Source: Methanoplanus limicola DSM 2279 (GTDB lineage Archaea; Halobacteriota; Methanomicrobia; Methanomicrobiales; Methanomicrobiaceae). From it: a DNA stretch of 64,000 nt. A program made the translations under genes and the position numbers. The notes under the pieces were generated by a model, which saw only the letters and a program-made list of their open reading frames with translations, had not been told where the DNA came from and ran no database searches. The stretch is from NCBI RefSeq assembly GCF_000243255.1, contig NZ_CM001436.1:2959175-3023174 (forward strand), in the 5' to 3' direction. Below are positions 55,950-64,000 of this stretch, one piece after another; within the stretch, counting starts at the first letter, position 1, and every line of letters starts with the position of its first letter.

Positions 55950-58535
55950 TTATATGTCGAGAGTTGTATTATAAACGGTTATTCCGGATTTCTCATACGG
56001 CTCAACAGTTACAATACTTTCCTTAAAGACTATGCGGTTATACACGATCCCAACATTATAACTGCCAATCGGAATATATTCAAAATCATGTGGTGTTTTA
56101 ACCCCAGTATAACTTCCTTTCAGATAGATCATGCTTCCGGGAGGATTGCTGTCAATAAACAGGCTGCCGTATGAATATTCGTCAAGTATAAAATCATATT
56201 CGGAATCTCCCGAATCTCCGGTGTTTACGAACCGGAATTTCTTACACTCTGGATAATGGCCGGCTTTTGATACCACAAGAGTATGATGGCCTTCTGTAAT
56301 ACCTCCAATTGTGCAGGGAGTTTTTAATCCGGTATTCTGCCCGTCTATTGTAACAGAAGCACCATCGGGTTCTGTTGTTACAGAGATACTGCCGGCAGTA
56401 TCTCCTGAGCCGGAATTCCCAATATTAATTACTGAATTCTCTTCCCGGTATCCGGTATTGAATGTATAGAATACTCCGTCCTTCTCTGTGGTAATAAATG
56501 TCCCGCTCTTTTCGATATTTACTTTGGACGGGTATGTGTACCCCGGATATTCACCCTCAATAAAGAATTCAGAGTCCTTAAAGTACTTTGACTGGATTGT
56601 CACCGGAATTTTCTGCGTAAAAACCTCAGGCTCAAGCTTTACATAACCATCCTCACCTGCAATGATAAATACACTCTTCTGTACTGATTTTGCTGCATCA
56701 GAGGGAACAGTCACCTGCACTTTATGCGAACCTTCCTTAAGTCCGTAAAAATAATGCGGGGTTTTCACATCTGTCTTTACACTATTAAGGGTAATGTCAA
56801 GATTATCCGGATAAGATGTCACATAAAGACCGCCTGTGTCCCCGGACGGCAGATTCTCACCCGGATTTTGATCTGAAGGAGTTGCCGGGTCTGTTATATC
56901 TGCTATCTCTACTGATTCAGGCACTTCCTGCACTGCATCAACCGCAGAGGCGTCGCCTTTAAGCCCTGCCGGTTCAGATGGTTCATCTGCTTTGTCAGTC
57001 GGAGCAGAGAAGAACCCTCCGAAGAGTTCGTTAATGAAGCTGAATATACCGCCATCACCCTCTTCTCCACTTATGCTGTCTGTTTCAGCCGGAAGATTAC
57101 CTGAACGGGGGGAGACATCAGGTATGACACCTGATTCTGTGGCACCGGAATCTCCGCCAGATGTGCCTGTCATCTCCGGTGCACCGCCTTCATTTCCGAA
57201 GATAAATTCCAATTCTGATCTCTGATTCATCCTTATGCTGACATTGGAAGACTGCGGTTCGTAGCCCTCTCTGTAAACAGTAACAGTATGATTTCCGGAT
57301 TTGACATCAGTTATAAGGGAGTCGGTATGCCAGAGGGTATCCTTTCCGTCTATGAAGACGTCAGCACCATCCGGAGTGGAGGAGATGAAACATGAGCCGG
57401 ACCCACGGGTCATGTTAAATCCCTTTTCAACGATATACCCACTCTTGACAGTTACAGTATTTGGCCCTGCGATCTCATATTCGTCAAGTTCAAGGGTTAT
57501 GACGTAATCCCCTGCCGGAAGATCAACAAATGATGCATTTGTCTCCTGTCCGGAATACACCCCGTCCAGGTAAACTTTAGCGCCCTGTGGGACGGAGGAG
57601 ATGTTGAGATTTCCGACTTTGGGCTTCCAGCTCTCTGATGAACCTGAACGGTCAGAGCCGTAATCAAGTTTTCCGGAGGAAGAACCTCCCTCACCACCGC
57701 CTGAACCGATGATATTTACCACATATCCGCTGGAACCGTCACCTGAAACTCTGTTTGTCCACGATATGCCTTCTCCCTGGTTTGCCTGGTTCTCAGCACA
57801 CCAGCCGTATGTGTTAAACGCGACAAGACCTGAATCCAGATTCTCAATGGTGTATTCGACCTTCACCATACCGTTGTCCGTAAGTCCGGTCAGTCCGCAG
57901 TTCTCACCCAGTGCTCCAACTTTCAGGTCCACGAAAAATATGTAGAACTCCTCATCGTCCGACATATCCTGATCTCCGTATATCGGATAGTTCAGGGGGT
58001 CGTTATTTCCTGCCGGCTTCCACTTCTGGGGGCCGTAGGAGAATGAACTTAATGTGAATGCCTGATCCACCGCCCCGGAGACATATTCAGTATTTTCGGC
58101 TGTGGGAGGCATGTTCAGTATGCCTGTAGAAGGCCATTTATATCCTGATGACCGGATTTTAATTCTGAAATCATCAGGAATCTGTTCTTCATCATCAGAT
58201 GGTTTTCTAAGGGCAATCATAAGCAGCATATTATTGAAAAAACCCCTGCCCCCCGTATCTGAGACGTAAAACGTTCCGCTCTGCATCGAGGTGGTTGTAA
58301 GCTGCCCATAGTAGTCAGATGTACTTGTGGTCAGGTGAAGAGCATTTAAGCCGCCTCCGTCGAACTTTATGTAATATCCACCCGAATTTGCGGTATTGAT
58401 ATTTACATGCATTTCACCGGCAATAGGATTTGAGGGCAGATCTGCGGCAGATACACACTGAACAGCCGCAAATGCAAGAAGCAGCAGAAGAAAGATTTTG
58501 CTGTATCCGGCCACGTTACTTTTTTTATTTTTCAT
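55950..58535 (-). CDS. Secreted DUF3344/PEGA-repeat surface protein
   Basis: 861 residues. Residues 1-31 are a signal peptide (LLLLLAFAAVQCVSAA). Residues about 40-270 hold a beta-rich part of DUF3344 type (INTANSGGYYIKFDGGGLNALHL ... FNTYGWCAENQANQGEGISW). At least four PEGA-like modules follow (GNLNISSVPQGAKVYLDGVYSGQETNASF, CFISSTPDGADVFIDGKDT, ISVTTEPDGASVTIDGQNTGLKTPC, GSLFIDSNPPGSMIYLKGSYTGVKTPH). These are separated by acidic Ser/Pro/Glu linkers. No C-terminal anchor is seen. It lies 8 bases after the EcfT gene, in the same operon. It may capture a substrate at the cell surface for that transporter, which is an inference from context. Confidence 0.75.
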   Translation of the reverse strand: MKNKKSNVAGYSKIFLLLLLAFAAVQCVSAADLPSNPIAGEMHVNINTANSGGYYIKFDGGGLNALHLTTSTSDYYGQLTTTSMQSGTFYVSDTGGRGFFNNMLLMIALRKPSDDEEQIPDDFRIKIRSSGYKWPSTGILNMPPTAENTEYVSGAVDQAFTLSSFSYGPQKWKPAGNNDPLNYPIYGDQDMSDDEEFYIFFVDLKVGALGENCGLTGLTDNGMVKVEYTIENLDSGLVAFNTYGWCAENQANQGEGISWTNRVSGDGSSGYVVNIIGSGGGEGGSSSGKLDYGSDRSGSSESWKPKVGNLNISSVPQGAKVYLDGVYSGQETNASFVDLPAGDYVITLELDEYEIAGPNTVTVKSGYIVEKGFNMTRGSGSCFISSTPDGADVFIDGKDTLWHTDSLITDVKSGNHTVTVYREGYEPQSSNVSIRMNQRSELEFIFGNEGGAPEMTGTSGGDSGATESGVIPDVSPRSGNLPAETDSISGEEGDGGIFSFINELFGGFFSAPTDKADEPSEPAGLKGDASAVDAVQEVPESVEIADITDPATPSDQNPGENLPSGDTGGLYVTSYPDNLDITLNSVKTDVKTPHYFYGLKEGSHKVQVTVPSDAAKSVQKSVFIIAGEDGYVKLEPEVFTQKIPVTIQSKYFKDSEFFIEGEYPGYTYPSKVNIEKSGTFITTEKDGVFYTFNTGYREENSVINIGNSGSGDTAGSISVTTEPDGASVTIDGQNTGLKTPCTIGGITEGHHTLVVSKAGHYPECKKFRFVNTGDSGDSEYDFILDEYSYGSLFIDSNPPGSMIYLKGSYTGVKTPHDFEYIPIGSYNVGIVYNRIVFKESIVTVEPYEKSGITVYNTTLDI

Positions 58536-58543
58536 AGAACACC

Positions 58544-59377
58544 TTAAATTAACAGATAATTTGAGAGAATGATTACAGTTAAGAGAAATAATGCTATGAT
58601 AAAAATAGCAGTATAGTCATATGCCCCCGTAACAGGGGCATTGTACACCGTTGGTCTCTCTGCACTGCCATAACCACGGCACTGCATGGCATTTGATACC
58701 TGATTTGATCTGTTCAGCATTATAACCGTTAATGGTATGAATAATGAGAGAAGTTTATCAGTTTTTTTGAGAACAGAGCCCTTTTCAAACTCAAGCCCTC
58801 TTGATCTCTGGGCATCTAAAACATTATTTGCATCCCTGGAGAGGGTCGTTGTAGAACTGAGGGCATATCCGAGAGAGAAGGAGATTATTGGAGGAACCTT
58901 CAGCTTATGAAGACTTTTTACAAAATCGCTGTACTTCGTCGTTATGATGAAGAGAAATGAGATGCCTGCAATGATAAGGAGCCGTATTACCATGGCAGAT
59001 GAAAAGCAGAGGCTACCTTCGGTTGCATACAACGGGATAAATCCAATCTGTGCCGAAATTAATTCAAAGCCTGAATTTTCGCGGCTGAAGAAGAGATCAA
59101 TTATGAATACAAATATGATCAGGGGGAGAATAAGTCTCAGTGAATGAATCCATTTTGTAAATAACCCGGACTTACGGGCCAGAACTGCGATAAAAGCAAA
59201 TATAAGAGTCATTATAATGAGATTTGTAGTCAGAAAGGACATGATGCTGAACACTACGAGCATCAGGAGTTTTGTACGGGGATCAAGGCAATGAATAACT
59301 GAATCTCCGGGGATGTAGATTAAACCTTTCTTATTTTTTTTCCCTCTGCCGCCAGCCATAATCTGCTCATAATACAC
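58544..59377 (-). CDS. Energy-coupling factor transporter transmembrane protein (EcfT/CbiQ-like)
   Basis: 277 residues with six or so helices. The ECF T-component hallmarks are DPRTKLLMLVVFSIMSF at the start and the two Ala-Arg-Gly motifs DAQRSRGLEF and AMQCRGYGS that contact the ATPases. Neither an EcfA ATPase nor an S component is next to it. The preceding side is the decayed 59.4-60.0 kb area. The substrate is unknown; cobalt, nickel or a vitamin are typical for the family. Confidence 0.82.
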   Translation of the reverse strand: MYYEQIMAGGRGKKNKKGLIYIPGDSVIHCLDPRTKLLMLVVFSIMSFLTTNLIIMTLIFAFIAVLARKSGLFTKWIHSLRLILPLIIFVFIIDLFFSRENSGFELISAQIGFIPLYATEGSLCFSSAMVIRLLIIAGISFLFIITTKYSDFVKSLHKLKVPPIISFSLGYALSSTTTLSRDANNVLDAQRSRGLEFEKGSVLKKTDKLLSLFIPLTVIMLNRSNQVSNAMQCRGYGSAERPTVYNAPVTGAYDYTAIFIIALFLLTVIILSNYLLI

Positions 59378-59647
59378 TTAGAATTTAGAAGATAAAATAG
59401 TTATTAAAAATATTATGTAAACTAAATTAAATTGACATAATTAACATTTGAACATGACTCCCGACCATAAACACAAAGAGATACAGCCAGATAAAATCCG
59501 GTTTTCATCATTAAACAGCACATGTCAGGCTCCAAAAACAGAGCTGCAATATCTGATCAGAAATCATAATCCGAATATATTTCAGAAAAACAGGAATCTT
59601 CTAAAATTCTAAAAAGAGATTTTAAATTTTAAAAAAGCCTTTCCGGC

Positions 59648-59716
59648 TTATTTCTTCTCCGGCATCTTAAACCGGTAAACAACACCACATACCACAATTA
59701 TCGCATAGACTGCAAT
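59648..59716 (-). pseudogene. Surface-protein C-terminal fragment (decayed copy)
   Basis: On the minus strand the frame reads AVYAIIVVCGVVYRFKMPEKK then stop, nearly identical to the true end of the surface protein at 62114 (AVFAIIAVCGVVYRFRKPENK). Only the final membrane anchor is left. It is cut at a 10-base sequence shared with the ATPase gene start (AGACTGCRAT). Confidence 0.8.
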
Positions 59717-59830
59717 CTGAGATCATATACTGCCAATATTGATTTTCATAAATATTCATCATTAGTAATGTATTATCCTCAATCTGTGACTCTCAGCAAT
59801 ATTGCCGATTAGGAAACCGGCAAAGTTAGA
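59711..59830 (-). repeat. Partial duplicate of the ATPase 5' end and upstream region
   Basis: Matches 61791-61921, the start and leader of the DUF4143-type ATPase gene, with an internal loss of about 10-30 bases. The first few codons (QYMISD) are kept, then the sequence leaves into the surface-protein fragment. Confidence 0.75.
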
Positions 59831-59983
59831 ATATAAACATCTGAAAATTTACGGGGCTCACCCAGGGTGTAAAATCTAAAATTAGCCATAATATTTAGCC
59901 TATACGGTGAGTGCAGAATAAATGGACTGTTTAAATAATATTAAATATGATTTATGAAATTTAAATAAATTAGTGATATAGAA

Positions 59984-60208
59984 ATGAGTGTAAAAAGCTT
60001 CAGCATTTCCGATGACATCTATGAAAAATACTCTTCTGAATGCAAACGACTGGGCTTAAACATGAGTAAACAGATTGAGAATTTTATGAAGTTCCAGCTT
60101 GAAGAGGAGTTTGTAGTGAGAGAAGAATATACTAAAAAAATCCGGAAAATCAGAAAAGAAAAATTCATTCCGGTTGAAGATTTTGATAACCAGTTTGATA
60201 TTTCCTGA
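59984..60208 (+). CDS. Putative antitoxin, ribbon-helix-helix-like
   Basis: 74 residues: SVKSFSISDDIYEKYSSECKRLGLNMSKQIENFMKFQLEEEF has the short beta strand and two helices of a CopG/RHH DNA-binding protein. The C-terminal half is basic and charged, as expected for toxin binding. The next open frame begins like a RelE/ParE toxin but is broken, so this is probably an orphan antitoxin. Confidence 0.6.
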   Translation: MSVKSFSISDDIYEKYSSECKRLGLNMSKQIENFMKFQLEEEFVVREEYTKKIRKIRKEKFIPVEDFDNQFDIS

Positions 60209-60558
60209 CAATAACTTTGAGGTTTTTTAATTGTACAGCCTGTATGTATCCGAAACGCTTGAAGCCAAACTTGAGAAGCTGAAGAAAGGAGACAAAGAAA
60301 TTATTCTGCCTCTATGTACTGGTAGATTCACCTGACTTTCAGATACAGTTCCGACTTTTTTTTGATATTCTGAAGGTTTAAGTGCCTTCTTGGGGCCGAG
60401 TATCAAACCCGGGCCATATGTAATCCTATAATATCGGAGAAGAGCTATGAAAAATTAAATCTTCCTGAAACAGATGAAGGAATATTCAGTCAGATTTGTG
60501 GGAGTCCATTATTTACAGTTCAGGATCAGTAAAAAGTATAAACTGACTGAAAAGATTC
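60209..60558. other. 350-base degraded region after the antitoxin gene
   Basis: Begins with the truncated toxin remnant at 60231-60335. At about 60410-60532 another frame (plus) reads KSYEKLNLPETDEGIFSQ... to a stop and looks like a lost protein end, of unknown family. Nothing else is recognised. The convergent ATPase gene ends at 60559. Confidence 0.5.
60231..60335 (+). pseudogene. Truncated RelE/ParE-type toxin remnant
   Basis: A TTG-started frame gives YSLYVSETLEAKLEKLKKGDKEIILPL then stops after 34 codons. The start matches the family pattern (Y-x-hydrophobic strand, L-x-K-L-x-KL-KK-x-DK-E), but the rest of the toxin, including the catalytic part, is missing. It follows the antitoxin by 22 bases, the usual gene order. 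Confidence 0.5.
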
Positions 60559-61848
60559 TCATCTCTCAAGCAGCCACCGCCATGCCGGCATTACATATAT
60601 TATCTTTCCATCTTTATCTGCAATTTCTTCTTCCTGATTGTATGTAAGAATGATTCCGGACTTAAGATCCAGTGATGCCATTGCTTTGCGCAGTCCTTCA
60701 GTTTCCCTTTTGAGATTATCTCCGTTAAGTTCATATGAAACCTGTATTGCAGAGGTGACATGCCCACCTTCACAGATTATAAAATCACATTCATTCTTTT
60801 CCCTGAAAAAGAAGAGCTCCGACTCTCTTCTCTTCAGTTCAATCAGTATCATGTTCTCTAAGAGCCGTCCGGTATCTTTTGAGAACCGGAAAGATACTGT
60901 ATTTCTCATTCCGTTGTCAATAACATACATCTTCTTCTGCCCGGAATACTGCCTTTTAAGGGAGGCATCATACCGGTACAGCTCAAAAACCAGATATGCT
61001 TCTTCAAGAAAACCAATATAGTCACGGACTGATACCGGGCTTTTTAGGCCAACAGCTTTTGCAAGTGATGCATAGCCTGCATCTTTGGCTGCATTTGTAT
61101 TGATATACTGGACCAGCAGCAGGAAGGATTTTACTTCCCGTATCCCATGGCGTGCTATAATATCCCTGTAAATGATGTCATCATATGATCTTTTCAGGAA
61201 CTCAGTATCACCGTATTTGAGGAATTCAGGGAATCCTCCGTTTTCGAGATAATAATCAAAGCATTTGATAATATCAGCCTTTTTCTCCGATGTTATCCTG
61301 GATGGTTCAATACCTCTAAAATCAAGAAATTCAGAAAATGAGAACGGATACAACTCAACTTTTGTATATCTGCCTGTAAGATGCGTACCAAGTTCTGAAG
61401 AGAGCAACCGTGCATTTGAACCGGTGATAAATATTTTGTAACCTTCATCATGGATGCGGCGGACAAACCGCTCCCAGCCCTCTATGTTCTGGATTTCATC
61501 AATAAAAATAGTTCTGACATTTTTCATAATCTTTTTAAAGATGACCATCAGCCGTGAGAAGTCGGAGACCTTAAAATTAATCAGACGCTCGTCATCAAAA
61601 TTAATGTAATAATATTCCTCATAATGATCTGCGAACTGTCGCATGAGAGTGGATTTTCCACACCGTCGTACCCCGGATATGACCACAATCTGATTGTGCC
61701 GCATGTACCGGAGATGATCTATCTCTCTTTTCACACCCGGATCTTTTGTCACGAAAACTTCATGCTGATCCAGGATCAGTTCTTCAAGACTGCGATCTGA
61801 GATCATATACTGCCAATATTGATTTTTAAAATATTTGTATATTTCCAA
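60559..61848 (-). CDS. AAA-type ATPase with DUF4143-like C-terminal domain
   Basis: 429 residues. Walker A GVRRCGKSTLMRQF, Walker B TIFIDEIQNIEGWE and sensor-1 FITGSNARLLSSELGTHLTGRY are all intact. The pattern YYINFDDERL between them is typical of the AAA_14/DUF4143 ATPases widespread in archaea. The C-terminal half has an LxxMILIELKRR ... FFREKNECDFI segment of PD-(D/E)xK nuclease type as in DUF4143. Function unknown; sometimes seen as mobile or defence-linked. The start region is duplicated at 59.7 kb. Confidence 0.82.
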   Translation of the reverse strand: MEIYKYFKNQYWQYMISDRSLEELILDQHEVFVTKDPGVKREIDHLRYMRHNQIVVISGVRRCGKSTLMRQFADHYEEYYYINFDDERLINFKVSDFSRLMVIFKKIMKNVRTIFIDEIQNIEGWERFVRRIHDEGYKIFITGSNARLLSSELGTHLTGRYTKVELYPFSFSEFLDFRGIEPSRITSEKKADIIKCFDYYLENGGFPEFLKYGDTEFLKRSYDDIIYRDIIARHGIREVKSFLLLVQYINTNAAKDAGYASLAKAVGLKSPVSVRDYIGFLEEAYLVFELYRYDASLKRQYSGQKKMYVIDNGMRNTVSFRFSKDTGRLLENMILIELKRRESELFFFREKNECDFIICEGGHVTSAIQVSYELNGDNLKRETEGLRKAMASLDLKSGIILTYNQEEEIADKDGKIIYVMPAWRWLLER

Positions 61849-62113
61849 TATCGATATTTGTAAATAATCATCATCAGTAATGTGTTATTCTTAATCTGTG
61901 ACTCCCGGCAATATTGCATTATTTAGGAATTTGGGAGTTCTTTGTTCAGGTTCCGGCTAAATATCACCGGAGCTCCCATATGATCGATTATTAGGTTGAT
62001 AATTTCTATAATTATCTGAGTAAAACAAAACCTGTAAAAAAAAGAATTTAAATTTCTTGGATAGGCCTTCCCAGCCTTTTACTTATTTATTTATTCCTTT
62101 TTTTTTCAGCAGC

Positions 62114-64000
62114 TTATTTATTCTCCGGCTTTCTGAACCGGTAAACAACACCACATACCGCAATTATCGCAAAGACTGCAATTACTGCAAATACAACACT
62201 GCTGCCGGATGCTTTTGCAGGTGTATCTGCACCGTTTACTGTCTGCTCGACATTGGTCTGCGGTCCTGAGCTTATTCCGGAATCCGGCTCTGCGGATGGA
62301 GTTGTTCCGGATGAAACAGCGGAGGAAGATGCCGCTCCCTTCTCAGCCGTTACTGCAAAGAGGCTGAATGAAGGTGTGTCTGCGAAGAATTTATAACCGG
62401 AATCTGTCTCGCCGTTTGCTACGGTTGAGAGCATGACCCAGGTCTCGGAGTCTTCGTCATAGCGGTACATCTTAACCCCTGAATCTGAAGAGCCGACAGA
62501 TGAGAGCCACCCCTTGTCAACGCTGAACTTCAGGGTTGCCATCTGCATGCTGCCTTCAGGTGCAAGATATTCATTAATCTGTATGTACTGGTAAACCTCA
62601 CCCGGAGCTTCGTCAATTCCGGACGGCTTTGAGACCTTTTCGGATGTGAGCATCATCTCAGGAATTTCAGCGGATGCTAGAAGCTCAACTGATGAGATTG
62701 CAGTCTCACCAAGGGTAAATACTCCGGTTTTCCCTGCTCCGATGCTGTCAATACGGCTTGTGCCGATTGAGCTTGAGCCTCCGCCGCCTGATGACGAGGA
62801 AGAGGAGGAAGAACCGGTTGATGTTCCCGGGGACGGTGTTGACGCCGTACTTGTAGCTGAGAGACCAAATACCGACAGGCCGTTTGGTGATACTGCCTCA
62901 AAGGTCTCCATTACACCGTCAAATGCTATGGATTTCGTATCCAGGATCTCTTTTGTCCCGTCTTCTGCACAGCGGATAATCTTTATGGATTCATTTCCGC
63001 CGTGTGCATCAACCCATGCCTTATCTGCTGAAAGGCGTATTACTGCCGATTCAACATCGTTTCCGTTTGCGAGGTTCTGCCTGACAACTGTTAATGTGCA
63101 GGCGACCGCATCAACCTTAAGCCCGTCTCCGGAGGCGGCAAGCTGGAATGCAGCATTCTGGTCTGATGTAGCTCCGTCCATTAAGGAAGAATCCACACCT
63201 GCCCCGTCAGGGATATCATTAAGATTTACAACCAGAGAACCGGACACATTTCCTGCACTGCAGTTGCATTTCATGAGATTTTCGGTTTTAAGCTGAACGG
63301 ATTTGACTGTTCCGGTGATCTGGTCTCCGGTTACTGCCATGTCGCTGTCATACTCAATCACGAGATCGTAATTTGCACGTGAGATTGTGACATTGTTGCC
63401 GTTCTGAGTGGTTTCAGTCAGGGTAGTGTTAACCGTTGCAGTCTGTTTTCCGCCTGCACCGGTTTTCACACCAAGACCCTTAAAGTTCAGGGTTGTGTTC
63501 TGTGATTCCGGTGCAACTTTACCTTCGGAAATAATCCTGTAATCGGAGTATGTACCTGTCAGCGGGTGATAGTCATATACTCCGTCTTCCTCAAGCGGTG
63601 TCTCTCCAATACCGTCACCATTGGTATCAAATCCTGAATAAATGTTGTAACTGTTACCTATGAAATCGGTGAAAGTCTCACCATTGTATTCATAGGTGTA
63701 CTGTGTGGTTGAATTGAGGGTTGGAATTGCAGCATAAAGAAGACCCCCAGTATTCAATTCATTGATTGTAATATTATTGCCATAAATATCAATTTTTGAT
63801 TTAATAGAACGCAAATATAGCACATAAGGTGCACTAGATTCAATTAAATCATTACCATGTATTGAAATATCCCCAGTTGGTGCATATACCATAATGATAC
63901 CATATTTACCTCCGCCACTCAATTTGTCTCCTGATATTTCAATGTCACTACCGGTTCTAAAGATCTTTATAGAATCTGTAGTGGAATAAATTGTATTGTT
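62114..64000 (-). CDS. 3' part of a large surface protein with beta-helix repeats and membrane anchor
   Basis: The frame is open to the window edge, so the true start is outside. The visible part (629 codons to 64000) begins with NosD-like right-handed beta-helix turns (GDISIHGNDLIESSAPYVLYL, KIDIYGNNITI). Next is a dockerin-free beta domain, a Ser/Gly linker (GTSTGSSSSSSSSGGGGSSS), a repeat of PGF-pre-PGF-like type (VYQYIQINEYLAPEGSMQMATLKFSVDKGWL), and a final helix with a basic tail (VFAVIAVFAIIAVCGVVYRFRKPENK). This plan marks an S-layer-anchored archaeal surface protein. A copy of its last codons survives at 59.65 kb. Confidence 0.82.
   Translation of the reverse strand, partial: NNTIYSTTDSIKIFRTGSDIEISGDKLSGGGKYGIIMVYAPTGDISIHGNDLIESSAPYVLYLRSIKSKIDIYGNNITINELNTGGLLYAAIPTLNSTTQYTYEYNGETFTDFIGNSYNIYSGFDTNGDGIGETPLEEDGVYDYHPLTGTYSDYRIISEGKVAPESQNTTLNFKGLGVKTGAGGKQTATVNTTLTETTQNGNNVTISRANYDLVIEYDSDMAVTGDQITGTVKSVQLKTENLMKCNCSAGNVSGSLVVNLNDIPDGAGVDSSLMDGATSDQNAAFQLAASGDGLKVDAVACTLTVVRQNLANGNDVESAVIRLSADKAWVDAHGGNESIKIIRCAEDGTKEILDTKSIAFDGVMETFEAVSPNGLSVFGLSATSTASTPSPGTSTGSSSSSSSSGGGGSSSIGTSRIDSIGAGKTGVFTLGETAISSVELLASAEIPEMMLTSEKVSKPSGIDEAPGEVYQYIQINEYLAPEGSMQMATLKFSVDKGWLSSVGSSDSGVKMYRYDEDSETWVMLSTVANGETDSGYKFFADTPSFSLFAVTAEKGAASSSAVSSGTTPSAEPDSGISSGPQTNVEQTVNGADTPAKASGSSVVFAVIAVFAIIAVCGVVYRFRKPENK

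Larger units (their letters stand above)
59378..59983. other. 606-base degenerate region with gene fragments
   Basis: No intact gene. It contains a surface-protein 3' fragment and a copy of the start and upstream region of the DUF4143-type ATPase gene, fused at a short shared sequence (see the two entries at 59648 and 59711). The rest is AT-rich. Part may be the EcfT promoter near 59378-59440. Confidence 0.7.

Overview
The window is chromosomal DNA from a methanogenic archaeon. It holds a complete mcrBDCGA operon (methyl-coenzyme M reductase) and, directly downstream on the same strand, a complete Na+-pumping methyltransferase operon (mtrEDCBAFGH order). Archaeal housekeeping genes (two-subunit type GMP synthase GuaAb, archaeal CTP synthase, LigB-type DNA ligase, NreA repair protein with a PCNA-binding tail, Fap7/AK6 kinase) agree. 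Moderate GC, many short overlaps between genes, TTG starts and secreted proteins with PEGA or C-terminal anchor segments suggest Methanomicrobiales (Methanoplanus/Methanolacinia-like). That family-level placement is my inference and no database was searched.

Layout. 1-9.6 kb: a tight minus-strand operon argD-hisC-AK6-CDP-alcohol transferase, then guaAb and pyrG, a thioesterase, and on the plus strand a DJ-1/PfpI protein, a GT2 glycosyltransferase and an OB-HD nuclease. 9.7-25.5 kb: a membrane-anchored beta-propeller protein, a PH-like membrane protein, a HEPN/MNT pair, hisD, an ABC-class ATPase, two tiny paralogous membrane proteins, a metallo-beta-lactamase, DNA ligase, secreted proteins, nreA, a glycosyltransferase and a double-cupin lipoprotein. 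25.7 kb: tRNA-Val(GAC). 26-28 kb: a cupin and a membrane protein with two H-x13-H helices like a bis-heme cytochrome b. 28.2-33.9 kb: the mtr operon. 34.5-39.4 kb: the mcr operon. 39.9-55.7 kb: a molybdenum/tungsten island with a MobB-MoaE fusion, a molybdenum-storage-like kinase-fold protein, a Mod-type ABC operon with two binding proteins, a MOT1-type permease, a Wtp-type ABC operon and a Tup-type ABC operon. 55.9-64 kb: an EcfT/PEGA-DUF3344 pair, a decayed region with gene fragments and a broken toxin gene, a DUF4143 ATPase and the 3' part of a large surface protein that runs off the window.

How it fits together. Hydrogenotrophic methanogenesis needs Mo or W for formylmethanofuran dehydrogenase at its first step, Mtr for the methyl transfer that pumps Na+, and Mcr for methane release. 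Here the last two enzymes sit beside at least three uptake systems for the metal needed by the first. One of these, the Wtp permease gene, is cut by a 1,737-bp insertion sequence. I could define both inverted ends and a 5-bp target duplication, and removing the element restores an exact open frame of 270 codons.

The most unusual points are: (1) the gene in the mtrG position encodes a fusion of a second full MtrA corrinoid domain to MtrG, next to an intact mtrA; (2) a bis-heme cytochrome b-like membrane protein beside mtr in what may be a 'cytochrome-free' lineage; (3) the redundant Mo/W island with an IS-disrupted permease; (4) an EcfT subunit paired only with a secreted PEGA protein; (5) a microhomology-type scar joining the start of an ATPase gene to the end of a surface-protein gene; (6) a pair of tandem, paralogous single-helix microproteins.
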